From assembly GCF_003261055.1 (NCBI RefSeq), contig NZ_CP030073.1, forward strand, positions 4,960,001 through 5,024,000: 64,000 nt of DNA, given 5' to 3'. This DNA is from Streptomyces cadmiisoli (lineage in GTDB: Bacteria > Actinomycetota > Actinomycetes > Streptomycetales > Streptomycetaceae). Positions 43,535 to 51,486 of the stretch are shown piece by piece. Below the pieces are notes generated by a model. It searched no databases, had not been told where the DNA came from, and was given only the letters and a program-made list of their open reading frames with translations. Position numbers and translations under genes: made by a program. Within the stretch, counting starts at the first letter, position 1; every line of letters begins with the position of its first letter.

Positions 43535-44610
43535 GCGAACTGCGCGCCGTCCTCGCCCTCCTCGCTGACCCGCCGGAAACCGGCCCGCTCGACGACCCCG
43601 CGCGACGGCGCGTTGTCCCGGTCGACCGTCGCGAACAAGGACGTCACGTCCTGCCGGGCCAGGGCCCACGCCGCCAGCGCGCGCAGCGCCTCGGTGGCGT
43701 ACCCGTGGCCGCGGGCGGACTCGGTGAGGTCGTAGCCGATCTCCGCGCGGCCGTCCTCGTCGGGGGCGCCGTGGAATCCCATGCCGCCTATCGCGCGGTC
43801 GTCCTCGGCGCGGACCAGTACGAACAGGCCGAACTCGGGGCGGTGCACGCCCTCCTGGTACGCCTTCGCGGTCATCCCCGCCGCCTCGCGCGTGCCCTCG
43901 AACGGGCCGCCCTCGGCCCACGCGAACCCGCCGTCGCCGTCCGCGGCGAGGTCGGCGGCGGCGGCCGGGGTCACGCCCTCCAGGGTGAGCCGCCCGGCGG
44001 GCAGGACGAGGTTGTTGCTCCAGCGCCACTCGGTGACCGGGGCCCGGCCGGGCAGCTCGCCGCGGCCGGTGGCCCACAGCAGGGTGCGCCAGTGGTCGGG
44101 GCCGGGCTGGACGTGCGGGAAGATCCGGGTCAGCACGAACTCGGCGAGCGGGGCGGGCGCTTCGTAGGGCAGGCCGAGCCCTTCGGCGATGTCGTGCGTG
44201 TGCAGCAGCACCTCGGCGACGCCCATCGCGGCGAATCCGACGCGGTCCGCGCTGCGGAACGGGTACGGGTGGAAGGCGCGGGCGGAGCGGGGCGCGGTGC
44301 GCGCCGCCGCGGTGAGCAGCGCCCCGGTCGTCTCGATCACTTCGAGGACGTCCGCGTTGCCGGCCGCGTCGGGGCCGCCCGCCGGGCCGTCGAGGACGAT
44401 CTCGAAGGGCGCGTACCTGTCCCGCACCCGGCCCGCCAACTGCCCCGCGTACGCGATGAGATCACCGGCGATGTGCTCGGCCGTGCGGCGGCAGCTCCAC
44501 TCCAGGCCGCCCGCCGCGACCCCCTCCCAGTCCCGGTCCACCGCCGGCCGCAGCGCGCTCGCACAGCTCGCCACGGCGTCGCCCACCTGTTCCCCGCCCG
44601 TGATGTCCAT
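43516..44610 (-). CDS. Maleylpyruvate-isomerase-like (DinB) / GNAT acetyltransferase fusion
   Basis: 364 aa with two halves. Residues about 1-200 are the mycothiol-dependent maleylpyruvate isomerase/DinB-like four-helix domain (LEWSCRRTAEHIAGDLIAYAGQL; metal histidines in HIAGD and VLLHTHDIAEGLG). Residues about 205-364 are a GNAT of the RimJ/RimL type (RLTLEGVTPAAA, IGYDLTESARGHGYATEALRALAAWA, NAPSRGVVERAGFR). The frame is continuous, so this is a real fusion. It may acetylate or inactivate a thiol- or amine-bearing compound with mycothiol; substrate unknown. Confidence 0.83.
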   Translation of the reverse strand: MDITGGEQVGDAVASCASALRPAVDRDWEGVAAGGLEWSCRRTAEHIAGDLIAYAGQLAGRVRDRYAPFEIVLDGPAGGPDAAGNADVLEVIETTGALLTAAARTAPRSARAFHPYPFRSADRVGFAAMGVAEVLLHTHDIAEGLGLPYEAPAPLAEFVLTRIFPHVQPGPDHWRTLLWATGRGELPGRAPVTEWRWSNNLVLPAGRLTLEGVTPAAAADLAADGDGGFAWAEGGPFEGTREAAGMTAKAYQEGVHRPEFGLFVLVRAEDDRAIGGMGFHGAPDEDGRAEIGYDLTESARGHGYATEALRALAAWALARQDVTSLFATVDRDNAPSRGVVERAGFRRVSEEGEDGAQFAYELRS

Positions 44611-44619
44611 GGGGGCAGG

Positions 44620-45282
44620 CTAGGCCGACGGACGGTCCCCCAGCGACAGCATTTCCAGCTCGGAGGCGATGTTGTAGCGGGCCGTCGCCTCCCAGGCGGA
44701 CCGGCCGTGCGGGGTGCGGAACAGGTGCGGCAGATCGAGCAGTCGGCGCAGGACGGCGGACCGGCCGTCACGGAAGGCGTCGACCGGCACGAAGTGGTAC
44801 TCCTCGCGCACGGCGGCCGTGTACACGGCGTACTCCGACGGTGGCGCGGCGAGGATCGCGAGGTCGGCGTCGCACAGCACCCGGCCGTCCCGGTCGTCGT
44901 CGGCGGGGGCGTGGGTGACGGTGAGCCGGACCAGCCGGGCCACTTCGGCGGTCCGCGCCGCGGACACCCCGGCCTCGGTCAGCGCCCGTTCGGCGAGCCG
45001 GGCCGAACGCTCCTCGTTCTCGGAGCGTTCGGGCAGGTAGACCGCGTCGTGGAACCAGGCGGCCAGCCGGACGGCGTCCGGATCGTCGGCGTACTCGGCC
45101 AGTACGTCGATGTGGTCCAGGACCGCCGTCAGATGGGAGAGGGTGTGGTAGCGGCGCTGCGGCTCCTGCCAGCGGGCGATCAGGTCGTCCGCGTACGGGG
45201 CCGGATCGGGCCCGTCCCCCGGGGCTCGGGCGGCTTCGAGGGTACGGAGGAAGCGGGCGCGCAGGGCGTGTGGGTCGGCCAT
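44620..45282 (-). CDS. HD-superfamily metal-dependent phosphohydrolase
   Basis: 220 aa. RYHTLSHLTAVLDH, LAAWFHDAVYLP (HD) and LCDADLAILAAP give the His...HD...Asp metal set of HD hydrolases (COG4339-like). The N-terminal LIARWQEPQRRYHT is characteristic of that uncharacterised group. Likely a nucleotide or phosphoester hydrolase. It lies 9 bp upstream of the isomerase/GNAT fusion on the same strand, so they are cotranscribed. Confidence 0.83.
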   Translation of the reverse strand: MADPHALRARFLRTLEAARAPGDGPDPAPYADDLIARWQEPQRRYHTLSHLTAVLDHIDVLAEYADDPDAVRLAAWFHDAVYLPERSENEERSARLAERALTEAGVSAARTAEVARLVRLTVTHAPADDDRDGRVLCDADLAILAAPPSEYAVYTAAVREEYHFVPVDAFRDGRSAVLRRLLDLPHLFRTPHGRSAWEATARYNIASELEMLSLGDRPSA

Positions 45283-45352
45283 GGGGTCATTCTGGCCCGC
45301 GCGTCGGAACGCGACCCTGCCCCGCGTCGACGGTGGGCCCTAGCGTGGGCGG

Positions 45353-46030
45353 ATGACTACTGCTGACATGCACGGTGAGGCACGGGATCCGGAGCTGCCG
45401 GGTCGGCTGCTGGTGACGGAGCGGGACGCGCTGATCCCGCTGCTGCGGGGAAGGCCGGAGGGGGACTTCGCGGTCCCCGCGGCGGCATGTCCGGGGTGGA
45501 CGGTGCGGGATGTGCTGGCGCACTGTTCGGCCGTGCTGGTGAGGGTGGTGGAGAGCCGGTTCGAGGAGGGCGTCTTCTCGCCCGAGGCGAACGACCGGGA
45601 CATCGCCGAGCGCGCCGACTGGACCGTCGCGCGGGTCCTCGACGAGCTGGAACGCGCGATGACCGAGGCGGGCCCGGCCATCGCCGGCGCGGGCGGGGCG
45701 CTGGACGGCGTCGCGCTCGGGGAGTGGGTGCACGCCGGCGACGTGCGCGACGCGCTCGGGGCGCCGGGGGCGTACGAGGGGGAGGGGCAGCCGTACGCGC
45801 TCGACCTCCTCGTCCGGATCACCCGCGAGCGCGGGCATCTGCCGCTGCACGCCGACCTGGACGAGGCGGACGAGCCGCTGAGGTTCGGCGACCTCAGCGG
45901 CGAGCGGACCCCGGCGCGCTACATCGGGGACGCGGCGACGCTGGTGCGGCTGTACGCGGGGCGGCCGGTGAACGGCACGGGATACGAGCTGGCGGGAGCG
46001 CGGGCGGCCGAGCTGAACATCTTCGGCTGA
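45353..46030 (+). CDS. Mycothiol-dependent maleylpyruvate isomerase-family protein
   Basis: 225 aa. LLVTERDALIPLLRGRPEGDFAVPAAACPGWTVRDVLAHCSAVLVRVVESRF is the MDMPI N-terminal helix bundle with its metal histidine (AHC), and LGEWVHAGDVRDALG supplies the second His. The C-terminal half (LPLHADLDEADEPLRFGDLSGERTPARYIGDAATLVRLYAGRPV) is the sterol-carrier-like extension of the family. Many such actinobacterial proteins use mycothiol as cofactor; substrate unknown. A short TGACCGGC octamer repeats four times just after the stop. Confidence 0.85.
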   Translation: MTTADMHGEARDPELPGRLLVTERDALIPLLRGRPEGDFAVPAAACPGWTVRDVLAHCSAVLVRVVESRFEEGVFSPEANDRDIAERADWTVARVLDELERAMTEAGPAIAGAGGALDGVALGEWVHAGDVRDALGAPGAYEGEGQPYALDLLVRITRERGHLPLHADLDEADEPLRFGDLSGERTPARYIGDAATLVRLYAGRPVNGTGYELAGARAAELNIFG

Positions 46031-46143
46031 CCGGCTGACCGGCTGACCGGCTGACCGGCGGACACGTGTACTGCGGGGCGTCGCTTCGGCCCTGAACCGA
46101 CGGTGGTCGTCTCGTACCTCGATCCTGCGCGGCGTACTCTGAT

Positions 46144-46159
46144 ATTGGACTAGACCTGT
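46144..46159. promoter_or_regulatory. Possible DasR element upstream of cutC
   Basis: ATTGGACTAGACCTGT matches the dre consensus AGTGGTCTAGACCACT at 12 of 16 positions, with the central CTAGACC intact. It is 39 bp before the cutC start. The match is weaker than the nag sites and could be chance. Confidence 0.4.
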
Positions 46160-46197
46160 AGCCGCTTCCGGGCGCGACGCCCAAGGAAAGGGGTCCT

Positions 46198-46890
46198 ATG
46201 AGCACGCGTGCAGTCCTGGAGGTGATCGCCCTCGACGCCGAGGACGCGGTCGCCGCCCAGGCCGGAGGCGCGGACCGCCTCGAACTGGTCACCGACATGG
46301 CGGCCGACGGGCTCACCCCGTCGGCCGGGACCTTCGCCGCGATCCGGGCCGCCGTCGACATTCCGCTGCGCGTGATGCTGCGGCTCGCGGACGGGTTCGC
46401 GGCCGGAGAGGTCGACCGGCTGGTCGACGTCGCCCTTCGTCTGCGCGAGCAGGGCGCCGACGAGTTCGTGCTCGGGTTCCTCGGCCCGGACGGCGGGGTG
46501 GACCTGGACGCCGTGGAGCGGGTGGCCGGCGTGCTGGACGGATGCCGGTGGACCTTCCACCGGGCGATCGACCGGGCGGCCGACCGGGACGCGCTGCGCA
46601 AGGCGCTCGACGGGATGTCCGGGCTGGACACCTATCTGACGGCCGGGTCGGCGGACGGGGTGGACGACGGGATCCCCACGCTGCTCGCGGAGGCGGCGCG
46701 GCAGGGGGAGCCCGGGTACGAGCAGCGGATCCTGGTGGGCGGGGGGTTGCGGCTGGAGCATGTGCCGCGGCTCCTGGCGGCCGGGCTCGACGGGTTCCAC
46801 ATCGGTGGGGCGGCCCGGCCGGGGGGCTGGGAAGGTCCGGTGTCGGTGGGAGCGGTGGCTGAGTGGCGGGCGGTGTTGGACGGGGTGTGA
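46198..46890 (+). CDS. cutC: CutC-family protein
   Basis: 230 aa TIM barrel: AVLEVIALDAEDAVAAQAGGADRLELVTDMAADGLTPS, FVLGFLGPDGGVDLDAVERVAG, WTFHRAIDRAADR and ILVGGGLRLEHVPRLLAAGLDGFHIGGAAR. CutC was linked to copper homeostasis in E. coli, but the true reaction is not established; the barrel and phosphate-binding GGG loop suggest an enzyme on a small phosphorylated metabolite. The 46891-47071 gap downstream holds only GC-rich sequence with no gene. Confidence 0.88.
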   Translation: MSTRAVLEVIALDAEDAVAAQAGGADRLELVTDMAADGLTPSAGTFAAIRAAVDIPLRVMLRLADGFAAGEVDRLVDVALRLREQGADEFVLGFLGPDGGVDLDAVERVAGVLDGCRWTFHRAIDRAADRDALRKALDGMSGLDTYLTAGSADGVDDGIPTLLAEAARQGEPGYEQRILVGGGLRLEHVPRLLAAGLDGFHIGGAARPGGWEGPVSVGAVAEWRAVLDGV

Positions 46891-47071
46891 CGGGGCGTCG
46901 GCCGCACGGGGTCGGGGAGCGCCGGTGCCGGGAGCGCGGGGGTGCGTGGTCCGTGCGGGTCCGTGGGCGCTCGTGCGGCGGTGGGGTGCGCGGCCCGGCG
47001 TCGACGGGGTGCCGCCCGCGCCCACCGTGCCGCCCCCGGCGGCACGGCTGCCCGCGGACCGGGCGGGCGGG

Positions 47072-49111
47072 TCAGGCGAGTTGGGGTGGGAGCGGGGTCG
47101 TGTGGGTGACCGTCAGGCCTGAGACCGCTCGGGTCAGGGCGACGTACAGGCGGCGCAGGCCGGTGCGCTCGTCGGGCTCGGCGTCGACCACCGCGCGCGG
47201 CTCGTCGAGGACCACGTAGTCGTACTCCAGGCCCTTGGCCAGGGACGCGGGGACCAGGGTGAGGCGGGTCTCCGGGGTCGTCTCCTCGCCCGGCCCCAGG
47301 TGACCGAGTCCGGCCGCGGCCAGCGCGTCCGCGAGGGCCGGTACGCGCGCGTCCGCCGCGATCAGGCCGATCGACCCCTCGTTGCGCAGCGCCCGCAGGC
47401 ACTCCGCGACCACGTCCGCGTCGCCCGTGACCTGCCGGACCTCGAAGGACCCGGGGTTCTCACGGACGGACGCCACCGGGGTCAGACCGGGCGCGATGTG
47501 CGGCAGCAGGCGCGAGGCGTAGGTGATGACGTCCGTCGGGACGCGGAAACCGGCCGTCAGCTCCTCGACCACCGCGTCCGCCTTACCGAGATGGGCCAGC
47601 GCCTCCTGCCAACTCCGGGTGGCCCAGGGCGTGGTGCCCTGTGCGAGGTCGCCGAGGACGGTCGCTGAGCCCGTGGTGCAGCGGCGCCCGACCGCGCGGT
47701 ACTGCATCGGGGAGAGGTCCTGCGCCTCGTCGAGGACGACATGGCCGAGCGACTGCGTGCGCCGGACCAGGTCCGTCGCCTCGTCGATCAGCACCGCGTC
47801 CGCGGGCGACCACTTCGCGGACCTCACCGACCGCACCGGCCGCGTCCACAGGATCGTCTTGCGCTCCTCCTCGGTGAGGATGCCCTCTGCCTGCGCGTCG
47901 AGGAAGTCCGCGTCGGTCAGCAGCCGCAGCACCAGCTTCGCCGGGTCGACCGGCGGCCAGATCGCCTTGACGGCCGCCTTGACCGCGCTGTTGCGGGCCA
48001 CCGCGTCCTGCACCCGGTCGTCCGGGGCCTCGCCCGACCGTTCCATCTGCACCAGCACGGCATGCGCGATCCGCTGCGGCAGCGCCTCGCGGGCGGCGCC
48101 GTAGCGGATGCCGCGGTCCAGCAACTCCCGGACGATGTCCTCCAGTTCGTACGCCGCGACCCGCCAGCGCCGCGACCCGCGCACCACGACGACCGGTTCC
48201 GCCGGCATCGTCACGTGCGAGAAGACCGCCCGGTGCAGGACGCGCGCCATCCGCGCGTCACCCTTGACGACGGCGGCGGCCGGCTCGTCGGCGCCCTTCA
48301 CCTCGACGTGCGCCACCAGGTCGTCGACCGTCGCCTGCCGCACCGCCAACTCGCCGAGCGCGGGCAGCACCTGCTCGATGTAGTGCAGGAAGGACCGGTT
48401 CGGCCCGATGACGAGGGTGCCGGTGCGGGCCAGCCGCTCACGGTGGGCGTAGAGGAGGTAGGCGACCCGGTGCAGGCCCACCGCGGTCTTCCCGGTGCCG
48501 GGCCCGCCCTGCACGCACACCGTCCCGCCCAGCCCGGACCGCACGATCTCGTCCTGCTCGGGCTGGATGGTCGCCACGATGTCCCGCATCGGGCCGACGC
48601 GGGGGCGCTCGATCTCCTGCTGGAGCAGCCTGCTGGTCTTCGCCGCCTCGGCGGGGTCGGACAGGTGCTCGTCCTCGTAGGCCGTCAGGTCCCCGCCGGT
48701 GTAGCCGAACCGGCGGCGCAGCCCGACGTCCAGCGGGTCCTTCTTGGAGGCCCGGTAGAACGGCTGCGACACCGGCGCGCGCCAGTCGATCACCATGGGG
48801 TCGCCGTCGGCGTCGTGCACGTGCCGGCGCCCGATGTAGAAGCGTTCCCCCTCGGCGCCCTCGGCCTGTTCGGCACCGGGCGCGTGCAGGTAGTCGAGCC
48901 GGCCGAAGAACAGCGGCGTGTCGCTGAGGTCGGCGAGCGCCTTGATCCGCTCACCGATCTGGTGCTCCAGGATCTGGGCGTTGACCCAGTTCGCGGTGAC
49001 GTCGCTGATGTCCAGGGATTCGACGTCCTCGCGCATGGCGCGCAGCGCGGCTCGGGACGCCGAGAGGTGGGACCGCTCGCGGGAGAGCGGGTCGTCGGCA
49101 GGCGTGGACAA
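47072..49111 (-). CDS. helR: RNA polymerase-recycling ATPase HelR (HelD-like, UvrD-type)
   Basis: 679 aa from TTG 49111, chosen because GGAGG lies 9 bp upstream and family similarity begins at SERSHLSASRAALRAM-type sequence. The N-terminal coiled coil (LSASRAALRAMREDVESLDISD) enters the polymerase channel in HelD. The ATPase core has GGPGTGKTAVGLHR (Walker A), VLDEAQDLSPMQYRAVGRR (Walker B), GLEYDYVVLDEP and LYVALTRAVSGL (motif VI). Actinobacterial HelR removes stalled RNA polymerase and is known to confer rifamycin tolerance. The leader contains a structure that can pair with the ribosome site. Confidence 0.87.
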   Translation of the reverse strand: MSTPADDPLSRERSHLSASRAALRAMREDVESLDISDVTANWVNAQILEHQIGERIKALADLSDTPLFFGRLDYLHAPGAEQAEGAEGERFYIGRRHVHDADGDPMVIDWRAPVSQPFYRASKKDPLDVGLRRRFGYTGGDLTAYEDEHLSDPAEAAKTSRLLQQEIERPRVGPMRDIVATIQPEQDEIVRSGLGGTVCVQGGPGTGKTAVGLHRVAYLLYAHRERLARTGTLVIGPNRSFLHYIEQVLPALGELAVRQATVDDLVAHVEVKGADEPAAAVVKGDARMARVLHRAVFSHVTMPAEPVVVVRGSRRWRVAAYELEDIVRELLDRGIRYGAAREALPQRIAHAVLVQMERSGEAPDDRVQDAVARNSAVKAAVKAIWPPVDPAKLVLRLLTDADFLDAQAEGILTEEERKTILWTRPVRSVRSAKWSPADAVLIDEATDLVRRTQSLGHVVLDEAQDLSPMQYRAVGRRCTTGSATVLGDLAQGTTPWATRSWQEALAHLGKADAVVEELTAGFRVPTDVITYASRLLPHIAPGLTPVASVRENPGSFEVRQVTGDADVVAECLRALRNEGSIGLIAADARVPALADALAAAGLGHLGPGEETTPETRLTLVPASLAKGLEYDYVVLDEPRAVVDAEPDERTGLRRLYVALTRAVSGLTVTHTTPLPPQLA

Positions 49112-49112
49112 G

Positions 49113-49189
49113 GGAGTGCCTCCGTGAGGGACCTGCGTGGGTGTGGGGTCGGTCGATGCCGTCCGGTTTCCGGCCGGACGGCGGCACTC
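49113..49189 (-). promoter_or_regulatory. Structured mRNA leader of helR
   Basis: On the minus strand, GGAGTGCC (49189-49182) can pair with GGCACTCC (49120-49113), the latter following the GGA of the ribosome site and ending one base before the TTG start. Between them is a perfect 9-bp hairpin, GCCGTCCGG and CCGGACGGC (49181-49173 with 49165-49157). The arrangement could block translation until the helix opens. The remaining sequence to 49420 shows no gene; I could not identify the rifamycin-associated element by eye. Confidence 0.55.
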
Positions 49190-49420
49190 CGCGAGGGAGG
49201 CGGGCAAGACCGGCGATTTTAGGCAATGAGGGGCGTCCGGTGCCAACGAATATCCACGCCCGGCCGCGCCCGGCTCGCCACGCCCGGCCGCGCCCCACCC
49301 CTAGGGGGTGACCCGTCCCTCCTCGGGGGAGGCGGTCCGACCGGAGGGCTACTCGGCGGCCGCGCAGGTTCGGTCCCTAGACCGATGCCGCGGCCGGGTG
49401 CGAAAACCGACTATGGAGAC

Positions 49421-49600
49421 ATGAGTGCAGCAGTCGTCGGTCCAGCTCCGGCCCGGCCGTCCGGTGCCACCGCCGTCACCGGCAGCCACCGGCACCGCCT
49501 GGGCGATGTCGTGCGCGCCGTCCGGGTGTTCGCGGGCGCCGCGTTCGACGTGATCGTCCTCGGTGAGTACGGCGAGGAAGCGGGCGTACGCCGCAGGTGA
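49421..49600 (+). CDS. Small conserved hypothetical protein (59 aa)
   Basis: 59 aa from ATG 49421, with GGAG 5 bp upstream (TATGGAGAC). After a Pro/Ala-rich start, HRLGDVVRAVRVFAGAAFDVIVLGEYGEEAGVRRR is a helical and hydrophobic stretch too short to be a clear membrane helix. Coding is supported by frame-consistent GC bias and the ribosome site. Family unknown. Confidence 0.6.
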   Translation: MSAAVVGPAPARPSGATAVTGSHRHRLGDVVRAVRVFAGAAFDVIVLGEYGEEAGVRRR

Positions 49601-49669
49601 CGTACGCCCCGAGCGGCCACGGGGCCGGATTGCGGCGCGCCCCGGCCGATCACACTCGGCGACCCCTGC

Positions 49670-51313
49670 TCAGCTCTCCGCCAGCAACTCGTCCGCGTCC
49701 ATGATCCGGTAGGCGTAGCCCTGTTCCGCGAGGAACCGCTGCCGGTGGGCGGCGAAGTCCTGGTCGATCGTGTCCCGGGCGACCACCGAGTAGAAGTGGG
49801 CCTGGTGGCCGTCGGCCTTGGGACGCAGGACGCGGCCCAGCCGCTGCGCCTCCTCCTGCCGGGACCCGAAAGTGCCCGACACCTGGATGGCGACCGTCGC
49901 CTCCGGCAGGTCGATGGAGAAGTTCGCGACCTTGGAGACCACGAGCACGCTGATCTCGCCCTCCCGGAACGCGTCGAAGAGCCTCTCGCGCTGGGCGTTG
50001 GAGGTCTCGCCCTTGATCACCGGGGCGTTCAGGTGCTCGCCGAGTTCGTCGAGCTGGTCGATGTACTGCCCGATGACGAGGATCTGCTGCCCGGCGAACC
50101 GCCGCACCAGCGCCTCGGTCACCTTGCGCTTGCTGTCGGTCGTCGCGCAGAAGCGGTACTTCTCCTCGGCCTCGGCGGTGGCGTACGCCAGCCGCTCGGA
50201 GTCGGTGAGGTTGACCCGGACCTCGACGCAGTCGGCGGGCGCGATGTACCCCTGCGCCTCGATCTCCTTCCACGGCGCGTCGAACCGCTTCGGCCCGATG
50301 AGCGAGAAGACGTCCGACTCGCGGCCGTCCTCGCGGACGAGCGTGGCCGTCAGGCCGAGCCGCCGCCGGGCCTGGAGGTCCGCGGTGAACTTGAAGACGG
50401 GCGCGGGCAGCAGGTGCACCTCGTCGTAGACGATCAGGCCCCAGTCGCGGGAGTCGAACAGCTCCAGGTGCGGGTAGACACCCTTCCGCCTGGTCGTCAG
50501 CACCTGGTACGTGGCGATCGTGACGGGCCGGATCTCCTTCTTCGTACCGCTGTACTCGCCGATCTCGTCCTCGGTCAGCGAGGTCCGTTTGACCAGCTCG
50601 TGCTTCCACTGCCGGGCCGAGACCGTGTTCGTGACGAGGATCAGCGTCGTCGACTTCGCCTGCGCCATGGAACCCGCGCCCACCAGCGTCTTGCCGGCGC
50701 CGCAGGGCAGCACGACGACACCGGAGCCGCCGTGCCAGAAGTTCTCCACCGCCTGCTTCTGGTAGGGCCGCAGCGCCCAGCCGTCCTCGTTCAGCTCGAT
50801 CGGGTGCGCCTCGCCGTCGACGTACCCGGCGAGGTCCTCGGCCGGCCAGCCCAGCTTCAGCAGCGACTGCTTGATCTGTCCCCGCTCGGAGGGGTGCACG
50901 GCCACGGTGTCGGGGTCGATGCGGATGCCGACCAGCGGGGCGATCCGCTTGGAGCGCAGCACCTCCTCCAGCACCGGCCGGTCGGTGGTGGTGAGCACCA
51001 GGCCGTGGGCGGGGTGCTTGGAGAGCGTCAGACGGCCGTAGCGGTCCATCGTCTCCGCGATGTCGACCAGCAGCGCGTGCGGCACGGGGTAGCGGCTGAA
51101 CTGCACCAGCGCGTCCACCACCTGCTCCGCGTCGTGCCCGGCGGCGCGCGCGTTCCACAGGCCGAGCGGTGTCACCCGGTAGGTGTGGATGTGCTCGGGC
51201 GCCCGCTCCAGCTCCGCGAAGGGCGCGATGGCCCGACGGCATTCGTCGGCACGCTCGTGGTCGACTTCCAGGAGCAGAGTCTTGTCGGACTGGACGATCA
51301 GCGGACCATTCAC
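49670..51313 (-). CDS. xpb: DNA repair helicase XPB (SF2)
   Basis: 547 aa from GTG 51313. N-terminal damage-recognition region (VNGPLIVQSDKTLLLEVDH, PFAELERAPEHIHTYRVTPLGLWNA), then helicase motifs: RPYQKQAVENFW (Q/I region), LPCGAGKTLVG (Walker A), LIVYDEVHLLPA (DEVH), RLGLTATLVREDGRE (III, RED motif) and AQRLGRVLRPKADG (VI). It is a full-length bacterial XPB. A helicase-associated protein at 53323 is encoded 2 kb away on the same strand; such genes usually neighbour bacterial XPB. Confidence 0.95.
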   Translation of the reverse strand: MNGPLIVQSDKTLLLEVDHERADECRRAIAPFAELERAPEHIHTYRVTPLGLWNARAAGHDAEQVVDALVQFSRYPVPHALLVDIAETMDRYGRLTLSKHPAHGLVLTTTDRPVLEEVLRSKRIAPLVGIRIDPDTVAVHPSERGQIKQSLLKLGWPAEDLAGYVDGEAHPIELNEDGWALRPYQKQAVENFWHGGSGVVVLPCGAGKTLVGAGSMAQAKSTTLILVTNTVSARQWKHELVKRTSLTEDEIGEYSGTKKEIRPVTIATYQVLTTRRKGVYPHLELFDSRDWGLIVYDEVHLLPAPVFKFTADLQARRRLGLTATLVREDGRESDVFSLIGPKRFDAPWKEIEAQGYIAPADCVEVRVNLTDSERLAYATAEAEEKYRFCATTDSKRKVTEALVRRFAGQQILVIGQYIDQLDELGEHLNAPVIKGETSNAQRERLFDAFREGEISVLVVSKVANFSIDLPEATVAIQVSGTFGSRQEEAQRLGRVLRPKADGHQAHFYSVVARDTIDQDFAAHRQRFLAEQGYAYRIMDADELLAES

Positions 51314-51486
51314 GCGGGCACCCTTTCCGTACGGCCGGTACGGCCGAACGTCCAGTGTGCCTGATCGTCGCCCGATCGGTTCGTGGCCGCCCAAGGGCCG
51401 TACGTCCCGTCCTACAGGATGTCTATTCATTCCTGGGAGTGGAGCGGTTTCACCTGTACGGCCGCGGCTGCGAAGAATGGCCGACC

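Noticed and set aside
46029..46058. Octamer TGACCGGC repeated four times after the maleylpyruvate isomerase-family gene
   Set aside because: Short and directly at a stop codon; likely a simple slippage product with no evident function.
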